DNA of 42,010 nt from JBOFCO01 sp051646105 (GTDB lineage: Bacteria > Pseudomonadota > Alphaproteobacteria > Rhodobacterales > Rhodobacteraceae). The notes beneath the pieces were generated by a model, which was given only the letters and a program-made list of their open reading frames with translations, had not been told where the DNA came from and did no database searches. The stretch spans positions 1 to 42,010 of the forward strand of contig JBOFCO010000003.1 of NCBI GenBank assembly GCA_051646105.1, given 5' to 3'. Below, one piece after another: positions 1 through 8,280 of this stretch; within the stretch, counting starts at the first letter, position 1; each line of letters opens with the position of its first letter. The position numbers and the translations under genes are program-made.

Positions 1-32
1 GTGCCGCGATGATCGGTAATATGCCGTGTCAT
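1..32 (-). CDS. 5' end of an unidentified gene (partial)
   Basis: Only the first ten codons and part of the next are in the window, reading MTRHITDHRG on the minus strand before the window edge. The start is supported by an AGGAG ribosome-binding site about ten bases upstream of the ATG. It lies 67 bases downstream of the queG stop on the same strand and may belong to the same transcript. Too little is visible to assign a family, and no function is proposed. Confidence 0.5.
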   Translation of the reverse strand, partial: MTRHITDHRG

Positions 33-99
33 GGTCGCTCCTCTTCAGGTCGGTTGGATGGATGGTGATCCATCATGCACCAAAAAAGGGGATTCTGCA

Positions 100-1176
100 T
101 CACTTTCGTTCTGGTTGTGGGAAACCCGCCGAACCCGCAGCCGTCAACAGGCGACGAACTGCCCAGCGCGCGGCATCGGCCACTGCCGGATCGGGATCGC
201 AAGCCAGACCTGCAGCCACTTCCTGCAGCGATGCCACGGCCGAATTGCCAATGGCATAAAGCACATTGCGCACAAAACGATCGCGCCCGATACGCTTGAC
301 CGGACTTCCTGAAAACCGCGCGCGGAAACCGGCATCGTCCAGCTTGGCCAACTCTGCCAGCGGTGGCGCACCCACCTGTGCGACATAGCCCATGTCGTGG
401 GCCGCAACGGCAAACTTGTTCCACGGACAAACCGCCAGACAATCGTCGCAACCATAAATACGATTGCCCAAAAGCGGGCGCAGGTCCTCGTCAACCGGGC
501 CCTTGTGCTCGATCGTCAGATAGGAAATGCACCGCCGCGCATCGAGTTGAAAGGGCGCGGGAAACGCATTGGTCGGGCAGATATCAAGACAGGCCGTGCA
601 ACTGCCGCAATGTTCGGTTTCCGGCGTATCCGGCTCCAGCTCCAGTGTCGTGAAGATCGCCCCCAGAAAGAACCAGTTTCCCAGATTGCGGCCAAGGAGG
701 TTGGTATGCTTGCCCTGCCAACCCAACCCCGCGGCCTGTGCCAGCGGTTTTTCCATCACCGGCGCTGTATCGACGAAAACCTTGATCTCGCAGCGCAAAG
801 AAGATCGGGCCGCCTCACCGATCAGCCAGCGCCCCAGCCGTTTCAGCCGCCTCTTGACCAGATCGTGATAGTCGCGACCCTGGGCATAAACCGATACCGC
901 GCCCCGGTCGGGCCTTTCCAGCACGGCCAGCGGATCGCCCTGCGGCGCGTAGCTTTCCGCCAGCATGATGACCGACCGCGCCTCGGGCCACAGCGCCACC
1001 GGATTGCCGCGCCACCCCATGCGTTCGGCCATCCAGCCCATCTGGCCATGCCGGCCCTCCGCTACAAAGCTTGCAAGCCGTTCCGCCGCCTGCGGGATTG
1101 CATCGGGTCGGCAAATGCCCGCTGCAACAAAGCCCTCGGCCCGCGCCTGGGCAACAAGACGCGCCTTCATGTCCAT
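100..1176 (-). CDS. queG: Epoxyqueuosine reductase QueG
   Basis: QueG catalyses the last step of queuosine synthesis, reducing epoxyqueuosine to queuosine in the wobble position of tRNAs with GUN anticodons, using cobalamin and two [4Fe-4S] clusters in the cytoplasm. The 358-residue product has the expected eight cysteines: CGSCTACLDIC at about residues 190-200, Cys216, and CDDCLAVC at about 243-250. The VFVDTAP segment near residue 134 carries the conserved catalytic Asp136. The C-terminal 80 residues resemble the HEAT-like repeat tail of the family, including PVKRIGRDRFVRNVLYAIGN. Two in-frame ATGs lie six bases apart; the upstream one is used because a GGACAG stretch precedes it. The gene follows the GST-like gene on the same strand, across a 63-base gap holding strong hairpins. 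Confidence 0.95.
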   Translation of the reverse strand: MDMKARLVAQARAEGFVAAGICRPDAIPQAAERLASFVAEGRHGQMGWMAERMGWRGNPVALWPEARSVIMLAESYAPQGDPLAVLERPDRGAVSVYAQGRDYHDLVKRRLKRLGRWLIGEAARSSLRCEIKVFVDTAPVMEKPLAQAAGLGWQGKHTNLLGRNLGNWFFLGAIFTTLELEPDTPETEHCGSCTACLDICPTNAFPAPFQLDARRCISYLTIEHKGPVDEDLRPLLGNRIYGCDDCLAVCPWNKFAVAAHDMGYVAQVGAPPLAELAKLDDAGFRARFSGSPVKRIGRDRFVRNVLYAIGNSAVASLQEVAAGLACDPDPAVADAARWAVRRLLTAAGSAGFPQPERK

Positions 1177-1193
1177 TTTCTGTCCGCAAATAT

Positions 1194-1228
1194 CCCGCAG
1201 GGGGTGCGGGGGATGCGAAATCCCCCGC
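1194..1228 (-). promoter_or_regulatory. Two overlapping, mutually exclusive hairpins upstream of queG
   Basis: Read on the minus strand, a perfect 9-bp stem (1228-1220 with 1214-1206, loop of 5) is followed by a second 6-bp stem (1210-1205 with 1199-1194, loop of five C). The second stem reuses bases 1206-1210 of the first, so both cannot form fully at once. There is no U-tract, so this is not a standard intrinsic terminator. It could slow or end transcription after the GST gene, or alternatively protect mRNA ends. No known queuosine riboswitch fold was recognised. Confidence 0.5.
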
Positions 1229-1239
1229 CTGCAGCCCGA

Positions 1240-1905
1240 TCAGAAATCCAGATCGGCATAATGCTGCGGCGGCGGGAAACCGGGCACCTGATCGGCCAGA
1301 AGCGAGCGGAAGGCGGGGCGCGACTTGATCTTGGCATACCAGTCCTTGACCGTGGCGCTGCGATGCCAGTCCACATCCGAAATGTAGTCCAGACAGGACA
1401 GATGCGCGGCAGCGGCAAAGTCGGCCAGCGTCATGGCATCCCCCGCCAGCCAGCGGCGCTGGTCCAGCAGCCACGCCAGATAGTCGAGGTGGTACTTGAT
1501 CCGGTTCGCGCCGGTCTTGACGTTCTTCGAATCCGGATAGCCCTGCCCCATCACCTTCTTGTTGACCCGCTCATAAACCAGTTTCGAGGTCACCTCGGCA
1601 TGAAACTTGTCATCAAACCAGGCGCACAGACGGCGGACTTCATACCTGCCATCGGGCGATTTCGGCATCAGCGGGGGGCTGGGCACCATTTCATCAAGAT
1701 ATTCACAGATGGCCTGACTTTCTGAAAGCGTGCGCCCGTCATAACGCAACACCGGCACCTTGCCCGCCGGGTTGCGCCGAAGAAATTCGGGATCGCTTTC
1801 CCAATAGCGTTCCTCGACCAGTTCCACTTCGATCTTCTTCTCGGCCAGCGTCAGGCGAACCTTGCGGCAGAAGGGGGAAAGCGGAACGTGGTAAAGTCGG
1901 GTCAT
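1240..1905 (-). CDS. Glutathione S-transferase family protein, FzlA-like
   Basis: This 221-residue protein has a GST fold: a thioredoxin-like N-terminal domain with LSPFCRKVRLTL at residues 8-19 and the cis-Pro segment NPAGKVPVL with its downstream SES at about 46-63, then an all-helical C-terminal domain with DAMTLADFAAAAHL. The C-terminal tail ending HYADLDF recalls the conserved tail of FzlA, the GST-like FtsZ-binding division protein of Caulobacter and relatives. I recognise this by resemblance only. The start is the ATG at 1905, where MTRLYHVPLSPF begins the domain and AGAGATGG precedes it. The neighbour mtgA, a peptidoglycan polymerase, fits a division role. A catalytic GST is the alternative. 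Confidence 0.75.
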   Translation of the reverse strand: MTRLYHVPLSPFCRKVRLTLAEKKIEVELVEERYWESDPEFLRRNPAGKVPVLRYDGRTLSESQAICEYLDEMVPSPPLMPKSPDGRYEVRRLCAWFDDKFHAEVTSKLVYERVNKKVMGQGYPDSKNVKTGANRIKYHLDYLAWLLDQRRWLAGDAMTLADFAAAAHLSCLDYISDVDWHRSATVKDWYAKIKSRPAFRSLLADQVPGFPPPQHYADLDF

Positions 1906-1955
1906 CGGCCATCTCTTGCGGGATTGCCCCCTGATAGCGGTCGCGCCGGTTGCAT

Positions 1956-2681
1956 TCAATCCAGGAAACAATCCGCGCGGCCATCGGCGCGGATGGTCGC
2001 CGCCCCATCAACGATGGAGGCAGCCCGACCACGCAACCCCCTGCCCGGACTGGAAGCAGAGCGGTTCTTTGGGGCGGGAAGCAGGGCAGCGATGCGGGCA
2101 GCCTGCACCTCGGACAGGTCAGCGGCATCGACGCCGAATTCTGCCCGCGCAGCCGCAGCGACACCGAAACGTCCCTTACCGGTTTCGGCAACGTTCATAT
2201 AGATTTCAAGGATACGCCGCTTTGACCAGACCAGTTCGACAACCGGGGTTATCATCGCCTCCAGCGCCTTGCGCGGCCAGCTTCGTCCCTGCCACAGAAA
2301 GACATTCTTGACCACCTGCTGACTGATGGTGGATGCGCCCCGCCCGCCACCGCCATCGATGGCGGCACGGATCGCAGCCATGTCAAAGCCCCAGTGCTGG
2401 CAGAAATTGGCATCCTCTGCCGCAACGATGGCGGCGGCCATCGCCAGGCTGACGTCCTCGAAATCAACCCACTCACGGTCAAGTGCGCCGTAACGGCTGC
2501 GCTCTGCCAGCATATAGGGCGTCACCGGTGGGTCGATGACAGTATAGGCCAGGATCAGCAGGAACAACGCCAGAACGGCCCCGGCCATGCCGCGCAGCAT
2601 CCAGACCACCGCCCGGCGCAGTCCGAACCCGCGCGACGACGATTGTTTCTTTTTCGTACCTGATTTGCCTGCCGTCGCCAT
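1956..2681 (-). CDS. mtgA: Monofunctional biosynthetic peptidoglycan transglycosylase MtgA
   Basis: MtgA is a GT51 enzyme that polymerises lipid II into glycan strands on the outer face of the inner membrane. The 241-residue product has a Lys/Ser-rich cytoplasmic N-terminus, one membrane segment at about residues 31-48, and the GT51 signature AAEDANFCQHWGFD with the catalytic Glu at 89. Further family blocks are GASTISQQVVKN, LEIYMNVAE and the late ALLPAPKNRSASSPG. There is no transpeptidase domain, as expected for the monofunctional type. The ATG at 2681 is chosen; a TTG nine bases upstream is possible, and neither has a strong ribosome-binding site. It is co-oriented with the FzlA-like gene 50 bases downstream. 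Confidence 0.95.
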   Translation of the reverse strand: MATAGKSGTKKKQSSSRGFGLRRAVVWMLRGMAGAVLALFLLILAYTVIDPPVTPYMLAERSRYGALDREWVDFEDVSLAMAAAIVAAEDANFCQHWGFDMAAIRAAIDGGGGRGASTISQQVVKNVFLWQGRSWPRKALEAMITPVVELVWSKRRILEIYMNVAETGKGRFGVAAAARAEFGVDAADLSEVQAARIAALLPAPKNRSASSPGRGLRGRAASIVDGAATIRADGRADCFLD

Positions 2682-2712
2682 AACGCCCAATAGTCACGGG
2701 CAGTGTTGACGG

Positions 2713-3627
2713 TCAAGCGGCCAGCAGCCGCGCCTCATGCGCGCGCAACACATGCCGTGCGGTTGTCCAGCGGGCAAGGCCCGCTTCTTTCGACAGTTCG
2801 GGGAACAGCGCAAGCAGTTCGGCCCGCATGACGGGATTTCCTGTCAGGACGAAATCACCGGGATAGAGGCTTTCGCTTGGCGCCGATTCCGAAAAGACGA
2901 TTTCATGCCGGTCGAACAAAAGATGAAAGTATTCAACTTCGGGCACTGGTTCCAGCGTCACACCCACACCATCGACCAGGTGGCAGGCGGCGACAAGAAC
3001 CTCATCCGTGCCGCATACCAGTTCAGCACGCCATCCAGTGACCAGGATCCTGTGCTGGGGGGAAACGAGAAGAGGGCGACTGTTCCCGACGACGCCGGTG
3101 GCAAAACGCACGGGGGCAAATTTTCCCGTGCCCGCAACCCGGCTGCCACCGATCCAGCGCAACGGTTGCGCACCGTTGTCCCGCGTCAGGACAAGATCAC
3201 CTGAACGCAGATGTTCGACCGCGCGCGGGCCATCGGGGGTTTCGATCAGTGTGCCCGTTACAAAACAGGCCGGGGTCAGACTGCCAACCGCGATTTGCGT
3301 TGACGTGTCGACCCAGGTGGAGCTTTGAAACACCGCGTCCGACAGAATCGTGCCATCGGTCGGGGTGAAAACCGCCGGTCCCCCCGTAACATAGAATGTC
3401 ACGCCGGTGATGGTGGTGGTCACGCCGTTCATCACAACGGTGATCGTGTCACCAACCCAGACATCGGTGATGGTCAGCCCATTGAACGTGTCACCTGCAG
3501 TAGTGCCGATCAGGCCATCGTCATTGGCATCGATGAAATCATAATTTGTGGCCGTCAGCGTAGTTCCCGCTGCCGGCGCCGTGCCCGGATCGACGATAAA
3601 GAACTGGTCCGTATAGGTCGTCGGCAC
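2713..3627 (-). CDS. Hint-domain protein (Hedgehog/intein-type, stand-alone)
   Basis: A 304-residue protein with two parts. Residues 1-118 are Thr/Val/Asp-rich and probably beta-structured, with no recognisable enzyme motif. Residues 121-265 form a Hint domain of the kind common in Rhodobacteraceae: it begins CFVTGTLIET with the potential self-processing Cys121, then GDLVLT, PLLVSPQHR at 186-193 and YFHLLFDRHEIVF at 233-245. Relatives are often exported by type I systems and may autoprocess, but their role is largely unknown. There is no Sec signal peptide and no RTX repeat. The start is a GTG at 3627 with only a weak ribosome-binding site; a large inverted repeat sits just upstream. It lies downstream of the gltB terminator, so it is likely transcribed separately. 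Confidence 0.85.
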   Translation of the reverse strand: MPTTYTDQFFIVDPGTAPAAGTTLTATNYDFIDANDDGLIGTTAGDTFNGLTITDVWVGDTITVVMNGVTTTITGVTFYVTGGPAVFTPTDGTILSDAVFQSSTWVDTSTQIAVGSLTPACFVTGTLIETPDGPRAVEHLRSGDLVLTRDNGAQPLRWIGGSRVAGTGKFAPVRFATGVVGNSRPLLVSPQHRILVTGWRAELVCGTDEVLVAACHLVDGVGVTLEPVPEVEYFHLLFDRHEIVFSESAPSESLYPGDFVLTGNPVMRAELLALFPELSKEAGLARWTTARHVLRAHEARLLAA

Positions 3628-3638
3628 CGAAGCTTTGT

Positions 3639-3681
3639 CCTGTCAGGTTTCGCCAGCCTTGTTGCACGGAAACCGGACAGG
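3639..3681 (-). repeat. Large imperfect inverted repeat upstream of the Hint gene
   Basis: Arms of 13 bases (3639-3651 and 3669-3681) are complementary except for one A/G mismatch at 3645/3675, around a 17-base spacer. It begins 12 bases upstream of the GTG start, where the 5' leader or promoter would be. It could be an operator or an mRNA stem that limits access to the start. It is separate from the gltB terminator immediately beyond it. Confidence 0.55.
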
Positions 3682-3691
3682 ATTATGTCAC

Positions 3692-3723
3692 AAAAAGGCC
3701 ACTGCTGCTGAACAGCGGTGGCC
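3692..3723 (-). terminator. Intrinsic terminator of the gltD-gltB operon
   Basis: On the minus strand, 19 bases past the gltB stop, an 11-bp stem (3723-3713 with 3707-3697, one G-U type pair, loop of 5) is followed directly by five U (A-tract at 3692-3696 on the plus strand). This is the classic rho-independent layout. Confidence 0.9.
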
Positions 3724-3741
3724 TGCAATTTTGTCCGATGG

Positions 3742-6700
3742 CTATTCCGCCGGAACAGCCATTGCCTCTGCGCTCAGGGGGTGGGGCAGGTGGACGAGCA
3801 TTTCCTTCGGACAGATCTGAAGGAAGTTGCTGCGTTCCGTCGCCCAGTCCTGAAGGATGGCACCCGCCTTCACGCTGCCGGTTTCCGCATGGTGCCGTTC
3901 GATCAACGTCTTGAGCTGTGCTTCCCAATGGGGATGGCTGACTGCGTCAACCACCAGCGATTCCATATTGATCAGCGCCCTTGCAATGCCGTCCGGATCG
4001 TAAAGATAGGCCATGCCACCGGTCATGCCCGCGCCGAAGTTTGCACCGATCCTGCCCAGGATCACCGCAACACCCCCGGTCATGTATTCGCAGCCATTGG
4101 TGCCACATCCTTCGATCACCACGGATGCCCCGGAATTGCGCACGGCAAAGCGTTCGCCCGCACGGCCGGCTGCGAAAAGGTGCCCCCCCGTGGCCCCATA
4201 CAGCACTGTGTTGCCGATAATGGTGTTGTCCGCGGCAACCAGAGGGCTGGCCATACCGGGACGCACCGCAATGGTGCCGCCCGACAGGCCCTTGCCCACA
4301 TAGTCGTTGGCATCGCCCATCACTTCCAGCTTCAGCCCGTTCACGGCGAAGGCCCCCAGCGACTGCCCGCAGGACCCGGACAGCTTTACCGTCAGGTGAT
4401 CGGGTTGCAGGCTGTTGTTCATGCCGAACTTGCGCACGATATGGCTGGATGCCCGCGTTCCGATGGTGCGGTGGGTATTTCGCACAGCATAGGAAAGCTG
4501 CATCTTTTCACCGTCTTCAAAGAAGCGGTGGCCATCCTTGATGATTTCACCATCCAGCGTGTCGGGCACCGCGTTGCGCGGCTTGGACCGATCATAGACG
4601 ATCTTGTTCCAGCCATCGACGGTGATCAGCAAGGGGTTCAGGTCAAGATCATCCAGGTTCGCGGCACCCCGCGACACCTGATTGAGCAGGTCCGCCCGGC
4701 CGATGATTTCATCCAGGCTGCGCGCGCCGATGGAGGCGAGGATTTCCCTTACCTCCTGCGCATAGAAGGTGATCAAGTTCACCACCTTGTCCGCCGTTCC
4801 GGTGAACTTGGCCCGCAGCCGCGGATCTTGCGTGCAGACGCCCACCGGGCAGGTGTTCGACTGGCACTGGCGCACCATGATACAGCCCATCGCGATCAGC
4901 GCGGCGGTACCGATGCCGTATTCCTCGGCACCCATCATCGCGGCGATGATGATGTCCCGCCCCGTGCGCAGCCCGCCATCGGTGCGCAAAGTTACCCGTT
5001 CGCGCAGCTTGTTCATCGCCAGAACCTGATGCGCTTCGGTCAGGCCCATTTCCCAGGGCAACCCGGCATATTTGATCGATGTGCCGGGGGATGCGCCCGT
5101 GCCGCCATTGTGGCCCGAAATCAGGATGATATCCGCCTTGGCCTTGGCTACACCTGCAGCAATCGTGCCTACCCCGCTGGCTGAAACCAGCTTCACCGTC
5201 ACCTTGGCGCGCGGATTGATCTGCTTCAGGTCATAGATCAGCTGTGCAAGGTCTTCGATGGAATAGATGTCGTGGTGCGGCGGGGGGGAAATCAACGTCA
5301 CCCCCTTGGTCGAATGCCGCAGCCGCGCGATCAGTTCCGTCACCTTCATGCCGGGCAACTGGCCGCCCTCGCCGGGTTTGGCACCTTGGGCGACCTTGAT
5401 TTCCAGTTCCTCGCAGGCGTTCAGATATTCTGCCGTCACGCCGAAGCGACCAGAGGCTACCTGCTTGATCTTGGCCGAAGGATTGTCGCCGTTCGGTTCC
5501 GGCAGGAAATGTGCCGGATCCTCGCCGCCCTCGCCGCTGTCGGATTTCGCGCCGATGCGGTTCATCGCCACGTTCAGCGTCTTGTGCGCCTCTGGCCCCA
5601 ATGCACCCAGACTCATTCCCGGCGTGACAAAGCGCTTGCGGATCGAGGTTATGCTCTCCACCTCGTCGATCGGGACAGGCTTGCCCAACGGCTTGATGTC
5701 CAGCAGGTCACGCAGGTGGATAGGCGGATTGGCCCGCATCGCAGCCGAATACTGCTTCCACAGGTCATAGCTGGCCCGGTCACAGGCCGCCTGCAGCATG
5801 TGCATCGTCTGTGCTTCCCAGGCGTGCTTTTCACCCGAACGGCGCGCCTTGTAGAAGCCACCGATGGGCAGCACATCCGTGCCGCCGTTCCAGCCGCGCG
5901 CGTGCACCTCTTCCTGCTTCTGCTGGATGCCGGTGACACCGATACCGGAAATGCGGCTGTGCATACCGGGGAAATATTCCGCAACCATGGCGCGGCTCAG
6001 CCCCACGGCTTCGAAATTCAGCCCGCCTCGATAAGACGAGATGACCGAAATCCCCATCTTGGCCATGATCTTAAGCAGGCCGGCATCGATGGCATCGCGG
6101 TAACGGCGCATCGCGTCAGTCAGCGAACCTTCCATCAGGCCACGGCCGATACGGTCCGCGATACTGTCCTGCGCCAGATAGGCATTGACCGTCGTCGCAC
6201 CGCAGCCGATCAGCACGGCAAAATAATGCGGGTCGATGCATTCGGCCGACCGGACATTGAGCGAGGTAAAGGTGCGAAGGCCCTTGCGCGTCAGCCCGGA
6301 ATGAACGGCGCTGGTCGCAAGGATCATTGGCATCGCCACCTTGGTTTCCGACTGATGTTCATCGGTCAACACCAGATGCCCCGCGCCGGATCGAACGGCA
6401 TCCTCCGCCTCTGCCCGGACCCGCTCCAGACACTGGTGCAGGGCATCAGGGCCGGAACCGGCGGGGAAGGTGCAATCGATCACCGCGACGCCCGCGCCGA
6501 AGTGATCCATCATCTTGGCCACTTCGGCATTGGCGACGAACGGGCTTTCCAGCACCAGAATTTCCGCCTGGGCACTGCTTTCATCCAACACGTTCTTGAG
6601 GTTGCCGAAACGCGTTTTCAGGCTCATCACCCGCGTTTCGCGCAAGGAGTCGATGGGCGGGTTCGTCACCTGGCTGAAGTTCTGCCGGAAATAGTGCGAC

Positions 6701-8280
6701 AGCGGACGATAGACCGACGACAGCACGGCGGCGGGCGTGTCATCGCCCATCGAAGCGATCATTTCCTTGCCGTCCTCGGCCATCGGCGTCAGGACCTGTT
6801 CAAGTTCCTCCAGCGTGTAGCCTGCCGCGATCTGACGACGACTCAGTTCCGCGCCACCGAACCCTGCTGTTTCGGGCAGGTCGCGCATCATTGCGTTCAG
6901 ATCGGTGACCTTGGCAATCCAGTCACCGAAAGGCTGCGCCCCGGCAAGTTTGTCCTTCAGTTCCCTGTCGTGATACAGACGGCCCTCGGCCATATCGACG
7001 GCGATCATCTGCCCCGGCCCCAGCGCACCCTTTTCGCGCACCACGGTTTCATCGATGGGGACCATGCCTGCCTCGGACCCGGCGATCAGCAGGCCGTCGC
7101 CTGTCACCACATAGCGCATCGGACGCAGGCCGTTGCGATCCAGACCGCCGCAAACCCAGCGGCCATCGGTCATTGCCAGTGCGGCAGGTCCATCCCAGGG
7201 TTCCATGACGGCATTGCAGTAGGAATACATGTCCTGCCATGACTTCGGCATTTCATCCTGGCTTTTCGACCAGGCTTCCGGCACCAGCATTGTCTTGGTC
7301 ATCGGGGCAGACCGGCCTGACCGCACCAGAACCTCGAAAACTGCGTCCAGCGCGCCGGAATCCGACGTGCCCGCCGGCACGATCGGCTTGATGTCGCCCG
7401 CCATGTCGCCAAAGGTGCTGGACGCCATGCGGATTTCATGGCTGCGCATCCAGTTCACGTTGCCCTTCAGCGTGTTGATTTCACCGTTATGGGCCAGCAT
7501 GCGGAAGGGTTGCGCCAGGTGCCATTGCGGGAAAGTGTTGGTGGAATAGCGCTGGTGATAGATGGCAAAGGCGGATTCAAACCGTTCATCCATCAGGTCG
7601 GGATAGAACACGGCCACCTGTTCGGCCAGCATCATCCCCTTGTAGATGATCGACCGGCAGGAAAGGCTGCACAGATACATGCCCGCGATATTCGCCGCCG
7701 CCGCTGCCTTTTCGATCCGGCGGCGGATGACATAAAGTTCACGCTCAAACGTTTCCTCATCCACGCCCTTGGCGTTCTTGATAAGAATCTGCTCGATTTC
7801 CGGCCGCGTCGCATTGGCCTTTTCGCCCAGAACATCGGTGTTCACCGGCACATGCCGCCAGCCATAGATGTAATGGCCCATGCGCAGCACTTCGGTTTCC
7901 ACGATCGTCCTACAGGTTTCCTGCGCGCCGAAATCCGTGCGGGGCAGGAACACCTGTCCGACGGCCACCAGTGCGTTCATGTCGGGTTCATGCCCGGTGC
8001 GCCGGATCTGGTCGTAAAAGAAGGGGGCGGGAATCTGCACATGAATACCCGCGCCGTCACCCGTCTTGCCATCGGCGTCGACGGCGCCGCGATGCCAAAC
8101 CGCCTTCAGTGCCTCGATCCCGTTGGCCACTACCTTGCGGCTGGGCTTGCCGTTCAGCGCGACGACAAGGCCAACCCCGCAGGACGCGTGTTCATCATCC
8201 AGCTTGTAAAGCGAATGCTCATGCATCCACGCGCGGCGGGCTTCTTCGGCTGCGGACCAGACTTCATCATATTGGGTCAT
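3742..8280 (-). CDS. gltB: Glutamate synthase (NADPH) large subunit GltB
   Basis: GltB makes two glutamates from glutamine and 2-oxoglutarate; its amidotransferase domain releases ammonia, which is channelled to the FMN synthase site. The 1512 residues match the usual length. Residues 1-33 are a propeptide expected to be removed so that Cys34 of CGVG becomes the N-terminal nucleophile. The order is glutamine amidotransferase, central domain, FMN/[3Fe-4S] synthase domain (GEGGEDPAHF; MGCIMVRQCQSNTCPVGVC supplies the cluster cysteines), and the glycine-rich GXGXG beta-helix tail (GGMAYLYD). The start overlaps the hydrolase stop by ATGA, implying translational coupling. Unusually, gltD is the first gene of the operon and two small genes separate it from gltB. 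Confidence 0.98.
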   Translation of the reverse strand: MTQYDEVWSAAEEARRAWMHEHSLYKLDDEHASCGVGLVVALNGKPSRKVVANGIEALKAVWHRGAVDADGKTGDGAGIHVQIPAPFFYDQIRRTGHEPDMNALVAVGQVFLPRTDFGAQETCRTIVETEVLRMGHYIYGWRHVPVNTDVLGEKANATRPEIEQILIKNAKGVDEETFERELYVIRRRIEKAAAAANIAGMYLCSLSCRSIIYKGMMLAEQVAVFYPDLMDERFESAFAIYHQRYSTNTFPQWHLAQPFRMLAHNGEINTLKGNVNWMRSHEIRMASSTFGDMAGDIKPIVPAGTSDSGALDAVFEVLVRSGRSAPMTKTMLVPEAWSKSQDEMPKSWQDMYSYCNAVMEPWDGPAALAMTDGRWVCGGLDRNGLRPMRYVVTGDGLLIAGSEAGMVPIDETVVREKGALGPGQMIAVDMAEGRLYHDRELKDKLAGAQPFGDWIAKVTDLNAMMRDLPETAGFGGAELSRRQIAAGYTLEELEQVLTPMAEDGKEMIASMGDDTPAAVLSSVYRPLSHYFRQNFSQVTNPPIDSLRETRVMSLKTRFGNLKNVLDESSAQAEILVLESPFVANAEVAKMMDHFGAGVAVIDCTFPAGSGPDALHQCLERVRAEAEDAVRSGAGHLVLTDEHQSETKVAMPMILATSAVHSGLTRKGLRTFTSLNVRSAECIDPHYFAVLIGCGATTVNAYLAQDSIADRIGRGLMEGSLTDAMRRYRDAIDAGLLKIMAKMGISVISSYRGGLNFEAVGLSRAMVAEYFPGMHSRISGIGVTGIQQKQEEVHARGWNGGTDVLPIGGFYKARRSGEKHAWEAQTMHMLQAACDRASYDLWKQYSAAMRANPPIHLRDLLDIKPLGKPVPIDEVESITSIRKRFVTPGMSLGALGPEAHKTLNVAMNRIGAKSDSGEGGEDPAHFLPEPNGDNPSAKIKQVASGRFGVTAEYLNACEELEIKVAQGAKPGEGGQLPGMKVTELIARLRHSTKGVTLISPPPHHDIYSIEDLAQLIYDLKQINPRAKVTVKLVSASGVGTIAAGVAKAKADIILISGHNGGTGASPGTSIKYAGLPWEMGLTEAHQVLAMNKLRERVTLRTDGGLRTGRDIIIAAMMGAEEYGIGTAALIAMGCIMVRQCQSNTCPVGVCTQDPRLRAKFTGTADKVVNLITFYAQEVREILASIGARSLDEIIGRADLLNQVSRGAANLDDLDLNPLLITVDGWNKIVYDRSKPRNAVPDTLDGEIIKDGHRFFEDGEKMQLSYAVRNTHRTIGTRASSHIVRKFGMNNSLQPDHLTVKLSGSCGQSLGAFAVNGLKLEVMGDANDYVGKGLSGGTIAVRPGMASPLVAADNTIIGNTVLYGATGGHLFAAGRAGERFAVRNSGASVVIEGCGTNGCEYMTGGVAVILGRIGANFGAGMTGGMAYLYDPDGIARALINMESLVVDAVSHPHWEAQLKTLIERHHAETGSVKAGAILQDWATERSNFLQICPKEMLVHLPHPLSAEAMAVPAE

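Noticed and set aside
1177..1239. A possible preQ1-type riboswitch before queG.
   Set aside because: The known preQ1 pseudoknot features (short stem with A-rich tail pairing into the loop) are not visible; only GC-rich hairpins are.
2713..3627. The Hint protein as an intein inside a host protein.
   Set aside because: No C-extein or splice junction with His-Asn follows the domain, and the N-terminal part is not a known intein host.
5272..7242. A 656-codon open frame on the plus strand opposite gltB, and similar long frames opposite secA, dnaK and queG.
   Set aside because: High G+C coding DNA often leaves its complement open. These frames have no recognisable motifs, are His/Arg/Gln-rich and lie wholly inside well-supported genes.
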